A DNA stretch of 64,000 bases from Chaunax sp. Z400 (lineage: Eukaryota > Chordata > Actinopteri > Lophiiformes > Chaunacidae), in contig CM075184.1 of NCBI GenBank assembly GCA_037577475.1, forward strand, positions 141,501-205,500, given 5' to 3'. The position numbers and the translations under genes are program-made. Below, piece by piece: positions 1-12,440 of this stretch. The first letter of the stretch is position 1, and every line of letters starts with the position of its first letter. The notes beneath the pieces are model-generated. The model did no database searches. It saw only the letters and a program-made list of their open reading frames with translations, and was not told the origin of the DNA.

Positions 1-2398
1 CTAGGTTTGTGTTGTTGTTATATTGAGCCTATAGGTTTGTGTTGTTGTTATAATGAGCCTATAGGAAAGTGTTGTTGTTATAATGACTCTATAGGTTTGT
101 GTTATTGTTATATTGAGCCTATAGGTTTGTGTTGTTGTCATATTGAGCCTATAGGTTTGTGTTGTTGTTCTATTGATCCTATAGGTTTGTGTTGTTGTTA
201 TAATGAGTGTATAGGTTTGTGTTGTTGTTATAATGAGTCTATAGGTTTGTGTGTTTGTCATATTGAGCCTATAGGTTTGTTTTGTTGTCATATTGAGCCT
301 ATAGGTTTGTGTTGTTGTTATAATGAGTGTATAGGTTTGTGTTGTTGTTATAATGAGTGTATAGGTTTGTGTTGTTGTTATAATGAGTGTATAGGTTTGT
401 GTTGTTGTTATAATGAGTCTATAGGTTTGTGTTGTTGTTATAATGAGTCTATAGGTTTGTGTGTTTGTCATATTGAGCCTATAGGTTTGTGTTCTATTGA
501 TCCTATAGGTTTGTGGTGTTGTTGTATTGATCCTATAGGTTTTTGTTTTTGTCATATTGAGCCCATAGGTTTGTGTTGTTGTTACATTGAGCCCATAGGT
601 TTGTGTTGTTGTTATAATGACCCTATAGGTTTGTGTTGTTGTTATAATGACCCTCTAGGTTTATGTTGTTGTTATAATGACTCTATAGGTTTGTGTTGCT
701 ATATTGACCCTATAGGTTTGTGTTGTTGTTATAATGAGTCTATAGGTTTGTGTTGTTGTTATAATGAGTCTATAGGTTTGTGTTGTTGTTATAACGATCC
801 TATAGGTTTGTGTTGTTGTTATATTGAGCCTATAGGTTTGTGTTGTTGTTCTATTGACCCTTTAGGTTTGTGTTGTTGTTATAATGAGTCTATAGGTTTG
901 TGTGTGGTTACATTGAGCCTATAGGTTTGTGTTGTTGTTATAATAAGCCTATAGGTTTGTGTAGTTGTTATAATGACTCTATAGGTTTGTGATGTTGTTA
1001 TATTGAGCCTATAGGTTTGTGTTGTTGTCATAATGACCCTATAGGTTTGTGTTGTTGTCATATTGAGCCTATAGGTTTGTGTGTGGTGACATTGAGCCTA
1101 TAGGTTTGTCTTGTTGTTATAATGAGCCTATAGGTTTGTGTTGTTGTTATAATGAGTCTATAGGTTTGTGTTGTTGTTACACTGAGCCTATAGGTTTGTG
1201 TTGTTGTTATAATGAGCCTATAGGTTTGTGTTGTTATTTAGCCTATAGGTTTGTGTTGTTGTTCTATTGATCCTATAGGTTTGTGTTGTTATTTAGCCTA
1301 TAGGTTTGTGTTGTTGTTATAATGAGCCTATAGGTTTGTGTGTGGTGACATTGAGCCTATAGGTTTGTCTTGTTGTTATAATGAGTCTATAGGTTTGTGT
1401 TGTTGTTATAATGAGTCTATAGGTTTGTGTTGTTATAATGAGTCTATAGGTTTGTGTTGTTATTGAGGCTATAGGTTTGTGTTGTTCTTGAGGCTATAGG
1501 TTTGTGTTGTTCTTGAGGCTATAGGTTTGTGTTGTTCTATTGAGCCTATAGGTTTGTGTTGTTGTTATAATGAGCCTATAGGTTTGTGTTGTTATTGAGC
1601 CTATAGGTTTGTGTTGTTGTTCTATTGAGTCTATAGGTTTGTGTTGTTGTTCTATTGATCCTATAGGTTTGTGTTGTTGTTATAATGAGCCTATAGGTTT
1701 GTGTTGTTATTTAGCCTATAGGTTTGTGTTGTTGTTATAATGACTCTATAGGTTTGTGTTGCTATATTGACCCTATAGGTTTGTGTTGTTGTTATAATGA
1801 CTCTATAGGTTTGTGTTGCTATATTGACCCTATAGGTTTGTGTTGTTGTTATAATGAGTCTATAGGTTTGTGTTGTTGTTATAACGATCCTATAGGTTTG
1901 TGCTGTTGTTATATTGAGCCTATAGGTTTGTGCTGTTGTTATATTGAGCCTATAGGTTTGTGCTGTTGTTATATTGAGCATATAGGTTTGTGTTGTTGTT
2001 CTATTGATCCTATAGGTTTGTGTTGTTGTTCTATTGATCCTATAGGTTTGTGTTGTTGTTATAATGAGTCTATAGGTTTGTGTGTGGTTACATTGAGCCT
2101 ATAGGTTTGTGTTGTTGTTATATTGAGCCTATAGGTTTGTGTTGTTGTCATAATGACCCTATAGGTTTGTGTTGTTGTCATATTGAGCCTATAGGTTTGT
2201 GTTGTTCTATTGATCCTATAGGTTTGTGTTGTTCTATTGATCCTATAGGTTTGTGTTGTTGTTATAATGAGCCTATAGGTTTGTGTTGTTGTTCTATTGA
2301 GCCTATAGGTTTGTGTTGTTGTTATCATGAGCCTATAGGTTTGTGTTGTTATTGACCATATAGGTTTGTGTGTGGTGACATTGAGCCTATAGGTTTGT

Positions 2399-5300
2399 GT
2401 TGTTATTGAGCCTATAGGTTTGTGTTGTTGTTATAATGAGAATATAGGTTTGTGTTGCTATATTGAGCCTATAGGTTTGTGTTCTATTGATCCTATAGGT
2501 TTGTGTTGTTGTTCTATTGGTCCTATAGGTTTGTGGTGTTGTTGTATTGATCCTATAGGTTTTTGTTGTTTTTATATTGAGTCTATAGGTTTGTGTTGTT
2601 GTTATAATGGGCCTATAGGTTTGTGTTGTTATTGAGCCTATAGGTTTGTGTGTGGTGACATTGAGCCTATAGGTTTGTCTTGTTGTTATAATGAGCCTAT
2701 AGGTTTGTGTTGTTGTTCTATTGAGCCTATAGGTTTGTGTTGTTGTTATCATGAGCCTATAGGTTTGTGTTGTTATTGAGCATATAGGTTTGTGTGTGGT
2801 GACATTGAGCCTATAGGTTTGTGTTGTTATTGAGCCTATAGGTTTGTGTTGTTGTTATAATGAGAATATAGGTTTGTGTTGCTATATTGAGCCTATAGGT
2901 TTGTGTTCTATTGATCCTATAGGTTTGTGTTGTTGTTCTATTGGTCCTATAGGTTTGTGGTGTTGTTGTATTGATCCTATAGGTTTTTGTTGTTTTTATA
3001 TTGAGTCTATAGGTTTGTGTTGTTGTTATAATGGGCCTATAGGTTTGTGTTGTTATTGAGCCTATAGGTTTGTGTGTGGTAACATTGAGCCTATAGGTTT
3101 GTCTTGTTGTTATAATGAGCCTATAGGTTTGTGTTGTTGTTATAATGAGAATATAGGTTTGTGTTGCTATATTGAGCCTATAGGTTTGTGTTGTTGTTAC
3201 ATTGAGCCCATAGTTTTGCGTTTTTGTTATATTGATCCTATAGGTTTGTGGTGTTGTCATATTGAGCCTATAGGTTTTTGTTGTTGTTCTATTGATCCTA
3301 TTGGTTTGTGGTGTTGTTGTATTGATCCTATAGGTTTTTGTTGTTGTTATATTGAGTCTATAGGTTTGTGTTGTTGTTATAATGAGCCTATAGGTTTGTG
3401 TTGTTATTGAGGCTATAGGTTTGTGTTGCTATATTGACCGTATAGGTTTGTGTTGTTGTTATAATGAGTCTATAGGTTTGTGTTGTTGTTATAACGATCC
3501 TATAGGTTTGTGCTGTTGTTATATTGAGCCTATAGGTTTGTGCTGTTGTTATATTGAGCCTATAGGTTTGTGTTGTTGTTCTATTGATCCTATAGGTTTG
3601 TGTTGTTGTTATAATGAGTCTATAGGTTTGTGTGTGGTTACATTGAGCCTATAGGTTTGTGTTGTTGTTATAATGAGCCTATAGGTTTGTGTAGTTGTTA
3701 TAATGACTCTATAGGTTTGTGTTGTTGTTATATTGAGCCTATAGGTTTGTGTTGTTGTCATAATGACCCTATAGGTTTGTGTTGTTGTCATATTGAGCCT
3801 ATAGGTTTGTGTTGTTCTATTGATCCTATAGGTTTGTGTTGTTGTTATAATGAGCCTATAGGTTTGTGTTGTTGTTCTATTGAGCCTATAGGTTTGTGTT
3901 GTTGTTATCATGAGCCTATAGGTTTGTGTTGTTATTGAGCATATAGGTTTGTGTGTGGTGACATTGAGCCTATAGGTTTGTGTTGTTATTGAGCCTATAG
4001 GTTTGTGTTGTTGTTATAATGAGAATATAGGTTTGTGTTGCTATATTGAGCCTATAGGTTTGTGTTCTATTGATCCTATAGGTTTGTGTTGTTGTTCTAT
4101 TGGTCCTATAGGTTTGTGGTGTTGTTGTATTGATCCTATAGGTTTTTGTTGTTTTTATATTGAGTCTATAGGTTTGTGTTGTTGTTATAATGGGCCTATA
4201 GGTTTGTGTTGTTGTTATAATGGGCCTATAGGTTTGTGTGTGGTGACATTGAGCCTATAGGTTTGTCTTGTTGTTATAATGAGCCTATAGGTTTGTGTTG
4301 TTGTTATAATGAGCCTATAGGTTTGTGTTGTTGTTATAATGAGCCTATAGGTTTGTGTTGTTGTTATAATGAGAATATAGGTTTGTGTTGCTATATTGAG
4401 CCTATAGGTTTGTGTTGTTGTTACATTGAGCCCATAGTTTTGCGTTGTTGTTCTATTGATCCTATAGGTTTGTGGTGTTGTCATATTGAGCCTATAGGTT
4501 TTTGTTGTTGTTCTATTGATCCTATTGGTTTGTGGTGTTGTTGTATTGATCCTATAGGTTTTTGTTGTTGTTATATTGAGTCTATAGGTTTGTGTTGTTG
4601 TTATAATGAGCCTATAGGTTTGTGTTGTTATTGAGGCTATAGGTTTGTGTTGTTGTTCTATTGAGCCTATAGGTTTGTGTTGTTGTTATAATGAGCCTAT
4701 AGGTTTGTGTTGTTTTTGAGCCTATAGGTTTGTGTTGTTGTTATATTGAGCCTATAGGTTTGTGTGTGGTGACATTGAGCCTATAGGTTTGTCTTGTTTT
4801 TATAATGAGACTATAGGTTTGTGTTGTTGTTATAATGAGTCTATAGGTTTATGTTGTTGTTACACTGAGCCTATAGGTTTGTGTTGTTGTTATAATGAGC
4901 CTATAGGTTTGTGCTGTTGTTCTATTGAGCCTATAGGTTTGTGTTGTTGTTATAATGAGCCTATAGGTTTGTGTGTGGTGACATTGAGCCTATAGGTTTG
5001 TCTTGTTGTTATAATGAGCCTATAGGTTTGTGTTGTTGTTATAATGAGTCTATAGGTTTATGTTGTTGTTACACTGAGCCTATAGGTTTGTGTTGTTGTT
5101 ATAATGAGCCTATAGGTTTGTGCTGTTGTTATATTGAGCCTATAGGTTTGTGTTGTTGTCATAATGACCCTATAGGTTTGTGTTGTTGTTATATTGAGCC
5201 TATAGATTTGTGTTGTTGTTCTATTGAGAATATAGGTGTGTGTTGCTATATTCAGCCTATAGGTTTGTGTTGTTGTTCTATTGAGCCTATAGGTTTGTGT

Positions 5301-7240
5301 TGTTGTTATCATGAGCCTATAGGTTTGTGTTGTTATTGAGCATATAGGTTTGTGTGTGGTGACATTGAGCCTATAGGTTTGTGTTGTTATTGAGCCTATA
5401 GGTTTGTGTTGTTATTGAGGCTATAGGTTTGTGTTGTTGTTCTATTGAGCCTATAGGTTTGTGTTGTTGTTATAATGACCCTATAGGTTTGTGTTGTTTT
5501 TGAGCCTATAGGTTTGTGTTGTTGTTATATTGAGCCTATAGGTTTGTGTGTGGTGACATTGAGCCTATAGGTTTGTCTTGTTTTTATAATGAGACTATAG
5601 GTTTGTGTTGTTGTTATAATGAGTCTATAGGTTTATGTTGTTGTTACACTGAGCCTATAGGTTTGTGTTGTTGTTATAATGAGCCTATAGGTTTGTGCTG
5701 TTGTTCTATTGAGCCTATAGGTTTGTGTTGTTGTTATAATGAGCCTATAGGTTTGTGTGTGGTGACATTGAGCCTATAGGTTTGTCTTGTTGTTATAATG
5801 AGCCTATAGGTTTGTGTTGTTGTTATAATGAGTCTATAGGTTTGTGTTGTTGTTACACTGAGCCTATAGGTTTGTGTTGTTGTTATAATGAGCCTATAGG
5901 TTTGTGCTGTTGTTATATTGAGCCTATAGGTTTGTGTTGTTGTCATAATGACCCTATAGGTTTGTGTTGTTGTTATATTGAGCCTATAGGTTTGTGTTGT
6001 TGTTGTATTGAGAATATAGGTGTGTGTTGCTATATTCAGCCTATAGGTTTGTGTTGTTGTTCTATTGAGCCTATAGGTTTGTGTTGTTGTTATCATGAGC
6101 CTATAGGTTTGTGTTGTTATTGAGCATATAGGTTTGTGTGTGGTGACATTGAGCCTATAGGTTTGTGTTGTTATTGAGCCTATAGGTTTGTGTTGTTGTT
6201 ATAATGAGAATATAGGTTTGTGTTGCTATATTGAGCCTATAGGTTTGTGTTCTATTGATCCTATAGGTTTGTGTTGTTGTTCTATTGGTCCTATAGGTTT
6301 GTGGTGTTGTTGTATTGATCCTATAGGTTTTTGTTGTTTTTATATTGAGTCTATAGGTTTGTGTTGTTGTTATAATGGGCCTATAGGTTTGTGTTGTTAT
6401 TGAGGCTATAGGTTTGTGTTGTTGTTCGATTGAGCCTATAGGTTTGTGTTGTTGTTATAATGAGCCTATAGGTTTGTGTTGTTATTGAGCCTATAGGTTT
6501 GTGTTGTTGTTATATTGAGCCTATAGGTTTGTGTTGTTGTTATATTGAGCCTATAGGTTTGTGTTGTTGTTATATTGAGCCTATAGGTTTGTGTGTGGTG
6601 ACATTGAGCCTATAGGTTTGTCTTGTTGTTATAATGAGCCTATAGGTTTGTGTTGTTGTTATAATGAGTCTATAGGTTTGTGTTGTTGTTACACTGAGCC
6701 TATAGGTATGTGTTGTTGTTACATTGAGCCTATAGGTTTGTGTTGTTGTCATAATGACCCTATAGGTTTGTGTTGTTGTCATATTGAGCCTATAGGTTTG
6801 TGTTGTTCTATTGATCCTATAGGTTTGTGTTGTTGTTATAATGAGCCTATAGGTTTGTGTTGTTGTTCTATTGAGCCTATAGGTTTGTGTTGTTGTTATC
6901 ATGAGCCTATAGGTTTGTGTTGTTATTGAGCATATAGGTTTGTGTGTGGTGACATTGAGCCTATAGGTTTGTGTTGTTATTGAGCCTATAGGTTTGTGTT
7001 GTTGTTATAATGAGAATATAGGTTTGTGTTGCTATATTGAGCCTATAGGTTTGTGTTCTATTGATCCTATAGGTTTGTGTTGTTGTTCTATTGGTCCTAT
7101 AGGTTTGTGTTGTTGTTCTATTGGTCCTATAGGTTTGTGTTGTTGTTCTATTGGTCCTATAGGTTTGTGGTGTTGTTGTATTGATCCTTTAGGTTTTTGT
7201 TGTTTTTATATTGAGTCTATAGGTTTGTGTTGTTATTGAG
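2399..7240. repeat. Recurrent variant block in the 30-bp array
   Basis: A characteristic succession of variant units (a GAGAATATAGG unit, a 27-bp GTTGCTATATTGAG unit, a 24-bp GTTCTATTGATCC unit and a TTGGTCC unit) recurs from about 2420, 2844, 4003, 6188 and 6994. The first two copies are 424 bp apart. A second block around 4762 recurs 784 bp later, around 5546. These are older, less regular higher-order repeats than the 1206-bp set. Confidence 0.75.
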
Positions 7241-9000
7241 GCTATAGGTTTGTGTTGTTGTTCGATTGAGCCTATAGGTTTGTGTTGTTGTTATAATGAG
7301 CCTATAGGTTTGTGTTGTTATTGAGCCTATAGGTTTGTGTTGTTGTTCTATTAATCCTATAGGTTTGTGTTCTTGTTACATTGAGCCTATAGGTTTGTGT
7401 TGTTGTTCTATTAATCCTATAGGTTTGTGTTCTTGTTACATTGAGCCTATAGGTTTGTGTTGTTATATTGAGCGTAACGGCTCGTGTTGTTGTTATATTG
7501 ATCCTACAGGTTTGTGTTGTTGTTATAATGATCCTCTAGGTTTGTGTTGTTGCTATATTGAGCCTATAGGTTTGTGTTGTTGTTACATTGAGCCTATAGG
7601 TTTGTGTTGTTGTTACATTGAGCCCATAGGTTTGTGTTGTTGTTATAATGACCCTATAGGTTTATGTTGTTGTTATAATGATCCACTAGGTTTGTGTTGT
7701 TGTTATATTGATCCACTAGTTTTGTGTTGTTGCTATATTGAGTCTATAGGTTTGTGTTGTTGTTACATTGAGCCTATAGGTTTGTGTTGTTGTTAAATTG
7801 AGCCCATAGGTTTGTGTTGTTGTCATAATGACCCTATAGGTTTGTGTTGTTATATTGACCCTATAGGTTTGTGTTGTTGTTATAATGAGTCTATAGGTTT
7901 GTGTTGTTGTTATAACGATCCTATAGGTTTATGTGTTTGTCATATTGAGCCTATAGGTTTGTGTTGTTGTTCTAATGAGTCTATAGGTTTTATGTTTTTG
8001 TCATATTGAGCCTATGGGTTTTTGTTGTTGTTCTATTGATCCTATAGGTTTGTGTTGTTGTTCTATTGATCCTATAGGTTTGTGGTGTTGTCATATTGAG
8101 CTTATAGGTTTTTTTGTTGTTCTATTGATCCTATTGGTTTGTGGTGTTGTTGTATTGATCCTATAGGTTTTTGTTGTTGTTATATTGAGTCTATAGGTTT
8201 GTGTTGTTGTTATATTGAGCCTATAGGTTTGTGTTGTTGTCATAATGACCCTATAGGTTTGTGTTGTTGTTATATTGAGCCTATAGGTTTGTGTTGTTGT
8301 TCTATTGAGAATATAGGTGTGTGTTGCTATATTCAGCCTATAGGTTTGTGTTGTTGTTACATTGAGCCTATGGTTTTGTGTTGTTGTTACATTGAGCCTA
8401 TAGGTTTGTGTTTTTGTTATAATGAGCCTATAGGTTTGTGTCGTTGTTCTATTGATCCTATAGGTGTGTGTTGTTGTTCTATTGATCCTATAGGTTTGTG
8501 TTCTTGTTACATTGAGCCTATAGGTTTGTGTTGTTATACTGAGCGTAACGGCTCGTGTTGTTGTTATATTGATCCTACAGGTTTGTGTTGTTGCTATATT
8601 GAGTCTATAGGTTTGTGTTGTTGTTACATTGAGCCTATAGGTTTGTGTTGTTGTTACATTGAGCCCATAGGTTTGTGTTGTTGTCATAATGACCCTATAG
8701 GTTTGTGTTGTTATATTGACCCTATAGGTTTGTGTTGTTGTTATAATGAGTCTATAGGTTTGTGTTGTTGTTATAACGATCCTATAGGTGTATGTGTTTG
8801 TCATATTGAGCCTATAGGTTTGTGTTGTTGTTATAATGAGTCTATAGGTTTGTGTTGTTGTTCTAATGAATCTATAGGTTTTATGTTTTTGTCATATTGA
8901 GCCTATAGGTTTTTGTTGTTGTTCTATTGAGTCTATAGGTTTGTGTTGTTGTTCTATTGATCCTATAGGTTTGTGGTGTTGTCATATTGAGCCTATAGGT

Positions 9001-12000
9001 TTTTTTTATTGTTCTATTGATCCTATTGGTTTGTGGTGTTGTTGTATTGATCCTATAGGTTTTTGTTGTTGTTATATTGAGTCTATAGGTTTGTGTTGTT
9101 GTTCTATTGAGCCTATAGGTAGTGTTGTTGTTATAATGAGCCTATAGGTTTGTGTTGTTTTTGAGCCTATAGGTTTGTGTTGTTGTTATATTGAGCCTAT
9201 AGGTTTGTGTTGTTGTTACATTGAGCCCATAGGTTTGTGTTGTTGTCATAATGACCCTATAGGTTTGTGTTGTTATATTGACCCTATAGGTTTGTGGTGT
9301 TGTTGTATTGATCCTTTAGGTTTTTGTTGTTTTTATATTGAGTCTATAGGTTTGTGTTGTTATTGAGGCTATAGGTTTGTGTTGTTGTTCGATTGAGCCT
9401 ATAGGTTTGTGTTGTTGTTATAATGAGCCTATAGGTTTGTGTTGTTATTGAGCCTATAGGTTTGTGTTGTTGTTCTATTAATCCTATAGGTTTGTGTTCT
9501 TGTTACATTGAGCCTATAGGTTTGTGTTGTTATATTGAGCGTAACGGCTCGTGTTGTTGTTATATTGATCCTACAGGTTTGTGTTGTTGTTATAATGATC
9601 CTCTAGGTTTGTGTTGTTGCTATATTGAGCCTATAGGTTTGTGTTGTTGTTACATTGAGCCTATAGGTTTGTGCTGTTGTTACATTGAGCCCATAGGTTT
9701 GTGTTGTTGTTATAATGACCCTATAGGTTTATGTTGTTGTTATAATGATCCACTAGGTTTGTGTTGTTGTTATATTGATCCACTAGTTTTGTGTTGTTGC
9801 TATATTGAGTCTATAGGTTTGTGTTGTTGTTACATTGAGCCTATAGGTTTGTGTTGTTGTTACATTGAGCCCATAGGTTTGTGTTGTTGTCATAATGACC
9901 CTATAGGTTTGTGTTGTTATATTGACCCTATAGGTTTGTGTTGTTGTTATAATGAGTCTATAGGTTTGTGTTGTTGTTATAACGATCCTATAGGTGTATG
10001 TGTTTGTCATATTGAGCCTATAGGTTTGTGTTGTTGTTATAATGAGTCTATAGGTTTGTGTTGTTGTTCTAATGAATCTATAGGTTTTATGTTTTTGTCA
10101 TATTGAGCCTATAGGTTTTTGTTGTTGTTCTATTGATCCTATAGGTTTGTGTTGTTGTTCTATTGATCCTATAGGTTTGTGGTGTTGTCATATTGAGCCT
10201 ATAGGTTTTTTTTATTGTTCTATTGATCCTATTGGTTTGTGGTGTTGTTGTATTGATCCTATAGGTTTTTGTTGTTGTTATATTGAGTCTATAGGTTTGT
10301 GTTGTTGTTCTATTGAGCCTATAGGTAGTGTTGTTGTTATAATGAGCCTATAGGTTTGTGTTGTTTTTGAGCCTATAGGTTTGTGTTGTTGTTATATTGA
10401 GCCTATAGGTTTGTGTTGTTGTTACATTGAGCCCATAGGTTTGTGTTGTTGTCATAATGACCCTATAGGTTTGTGTTGTTATATTGACCCTATAGGTTTG
10501 TGGTGTTGTTGTATTGATCCTTTAGGTTTTTGTTGTTTTTATATTGAGTCTATAGGTTTGTGTTGTTATTGAGGCTATAGGTTTGTGTTGTTGTTCGATT
10601 GAGCCTATAGGTTTGTGTTGTTGTTATAATGAGCCTATAGGTTTGTGTTGTTATTGAGCCTATAGGTTTGTGTTGTTGTTCTATTAATCCTATAGGTTTG
10701 TGTTCTTGTTACATTGAGCCTATAGGTTTGTGTTGTTATATTGAGCGTAACGGCTCGTGTTGTTGTTATATTGATCCTACAGGTTTGTGTTGTTGTTATA
10801 ATGATCCTCTAGGTTTGTGTTGTTGCTATATTGAGCCTATAGGTTTGTGTTGTTGTTACATTGAGCCTATAGGTTTGTGCTGTTGTTACATTGAGCCCAT
10901 AGGTTTGTGTTGTTGTTATAATGACCCTATAGGTTTATGTTGTTGTTATAATGATCCACTAGGTTTGTGTTGTTGTTATATTGATCCACTAGTTTTGTGT
11001 TGTTGCTATATTGAGTCTATAGGTTTGTGTTGTTGTTACATTGAGCCTATAGGTTTGTGTTGTTGTTAAATTGAGCCCATAGGTTTGTGTTGTTGTCATA
11101 ATGACCCTATAGGTTTGTGTTGTTATATTGACCCTATAGGTTTGTGTTGTTGTTATAATGAGTCTATAGGTTTGTGTTGTTGTTATAACGATCCTATAGG
11201 TTTATGTGTTTGTCATATTGAGCCTATAGGTTTGTGTTGTTGTTATAATGAGTCTATAGGTTTGTGTTGTTGTTCTAATGAATCTATAGGTTTTATGTTT
11301 TTGTCATATTGAGCCTATAGGTTTTTGTTGTTGTTCTATTGATCCTATAGGTTTGTGTTGTTGTTCTATTGATCCTATAGGTTTGTGGTGTTGTCATATT
11401 GAGCCTATAGGTTTTTTTTATTGTTCTATTGATCCTATTGGTTTGTGGTGTTGTTGTATTGATCCTATAGGTTTTTGTTGTTGTTATATTGAGTCTATAG
11501 GTTTGTGTTGTTGTTCTATTGAGCCTATAGGTAGTGTTGTTGTTATAATGAGCCTATAGGTTTGTGTTGTTTTTGAGCCTATAGGTTTGTGTTGTTGTTA
11601 TATTGAGCCTATAGGTTTGTGTTGTTGTTACATTGAGCCCATAGGTTTGTGTTGTTGTCATAATGACCCTATAGGTTTGTGTTGTTATATTGACCCTATA
11701 GGTTTGTGGTGTTGTTGTATTGATCCTTTAGGTTTTTGTTGTTTTTATATTGAGTCTATAGGTTTGTGTTGTTATTGAGGCTATAGGTTTGTGTTGTTGT
11801 TCGATTGAGCCTATAGGTTTGTGTTGTTGTTATAATGAGCCTATAGGTTTGTGTTGTTATTGAGCCTATAGGTTTGTGTTGTTGTTCTATTAATCCTATA
11901 GGTTTGTGTTCTTGTTACATTGAGCCTATAGGTTTGTGTTGTTATATTGAGCGTAACGGCTCGTGTTGTTGTTATATTGATCCTACAGGTTTGTGTTGTT

Positions 12001-12440
12001 GTTATAATGATCCTCTAGGTTTGTGTTGTTGCTATATTGAGCCTATAGGTTTGTGTTGTTGTTACATTGAGCCTATAGGTTTGTGTTGTTGTTACATTGA
12101 GCCCATAGGTTTGTGTTGTTGTTATAATGACCCTATAGGTTTATGTTGTTGTTATAATGATCCACTAGGTTTGTGTTGTTGTTATATTGATCCACTAGTT
12201 TTGTGTTGTTGCTATATTGAGTCTATAGGTTTGTGTTGTTGTTACATTGAGCCTATAGGTTTGTGTTGTTGTTAAATTGAGCCCATAGGTTTGTGTTGTT
12301 GTCATAATGACCCTATAGGTTTGTGTTGTTATATTGACCCTATAGGTTTGTGTTGTTGTTATAATGAGTCTATAGGTTTGTGTTGTTGTTATAACGATCC
12401 TATAGGTTTATGTGTTTGTCATATTGAGCCTATAGGTTTG
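9001..12440. repeat. Three tandem 1206-bp higher-order repeats within the 30-bp array
   Basis: A unit with an unusual run of eight T followed by ATTGTTC recurs at about 9002, 10207 and 11413, exactly 1206 bp apart. The surrounding order of variant units is the same in each copy. The third copy diverges near 12440. A wider block, about 7400-8940, recurs at about 11909-13449 with an offset of 4509 bp. The array therefore grew by amplification of kilobase blocks, not only by single-unit slippage. Confidence 0.85.
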
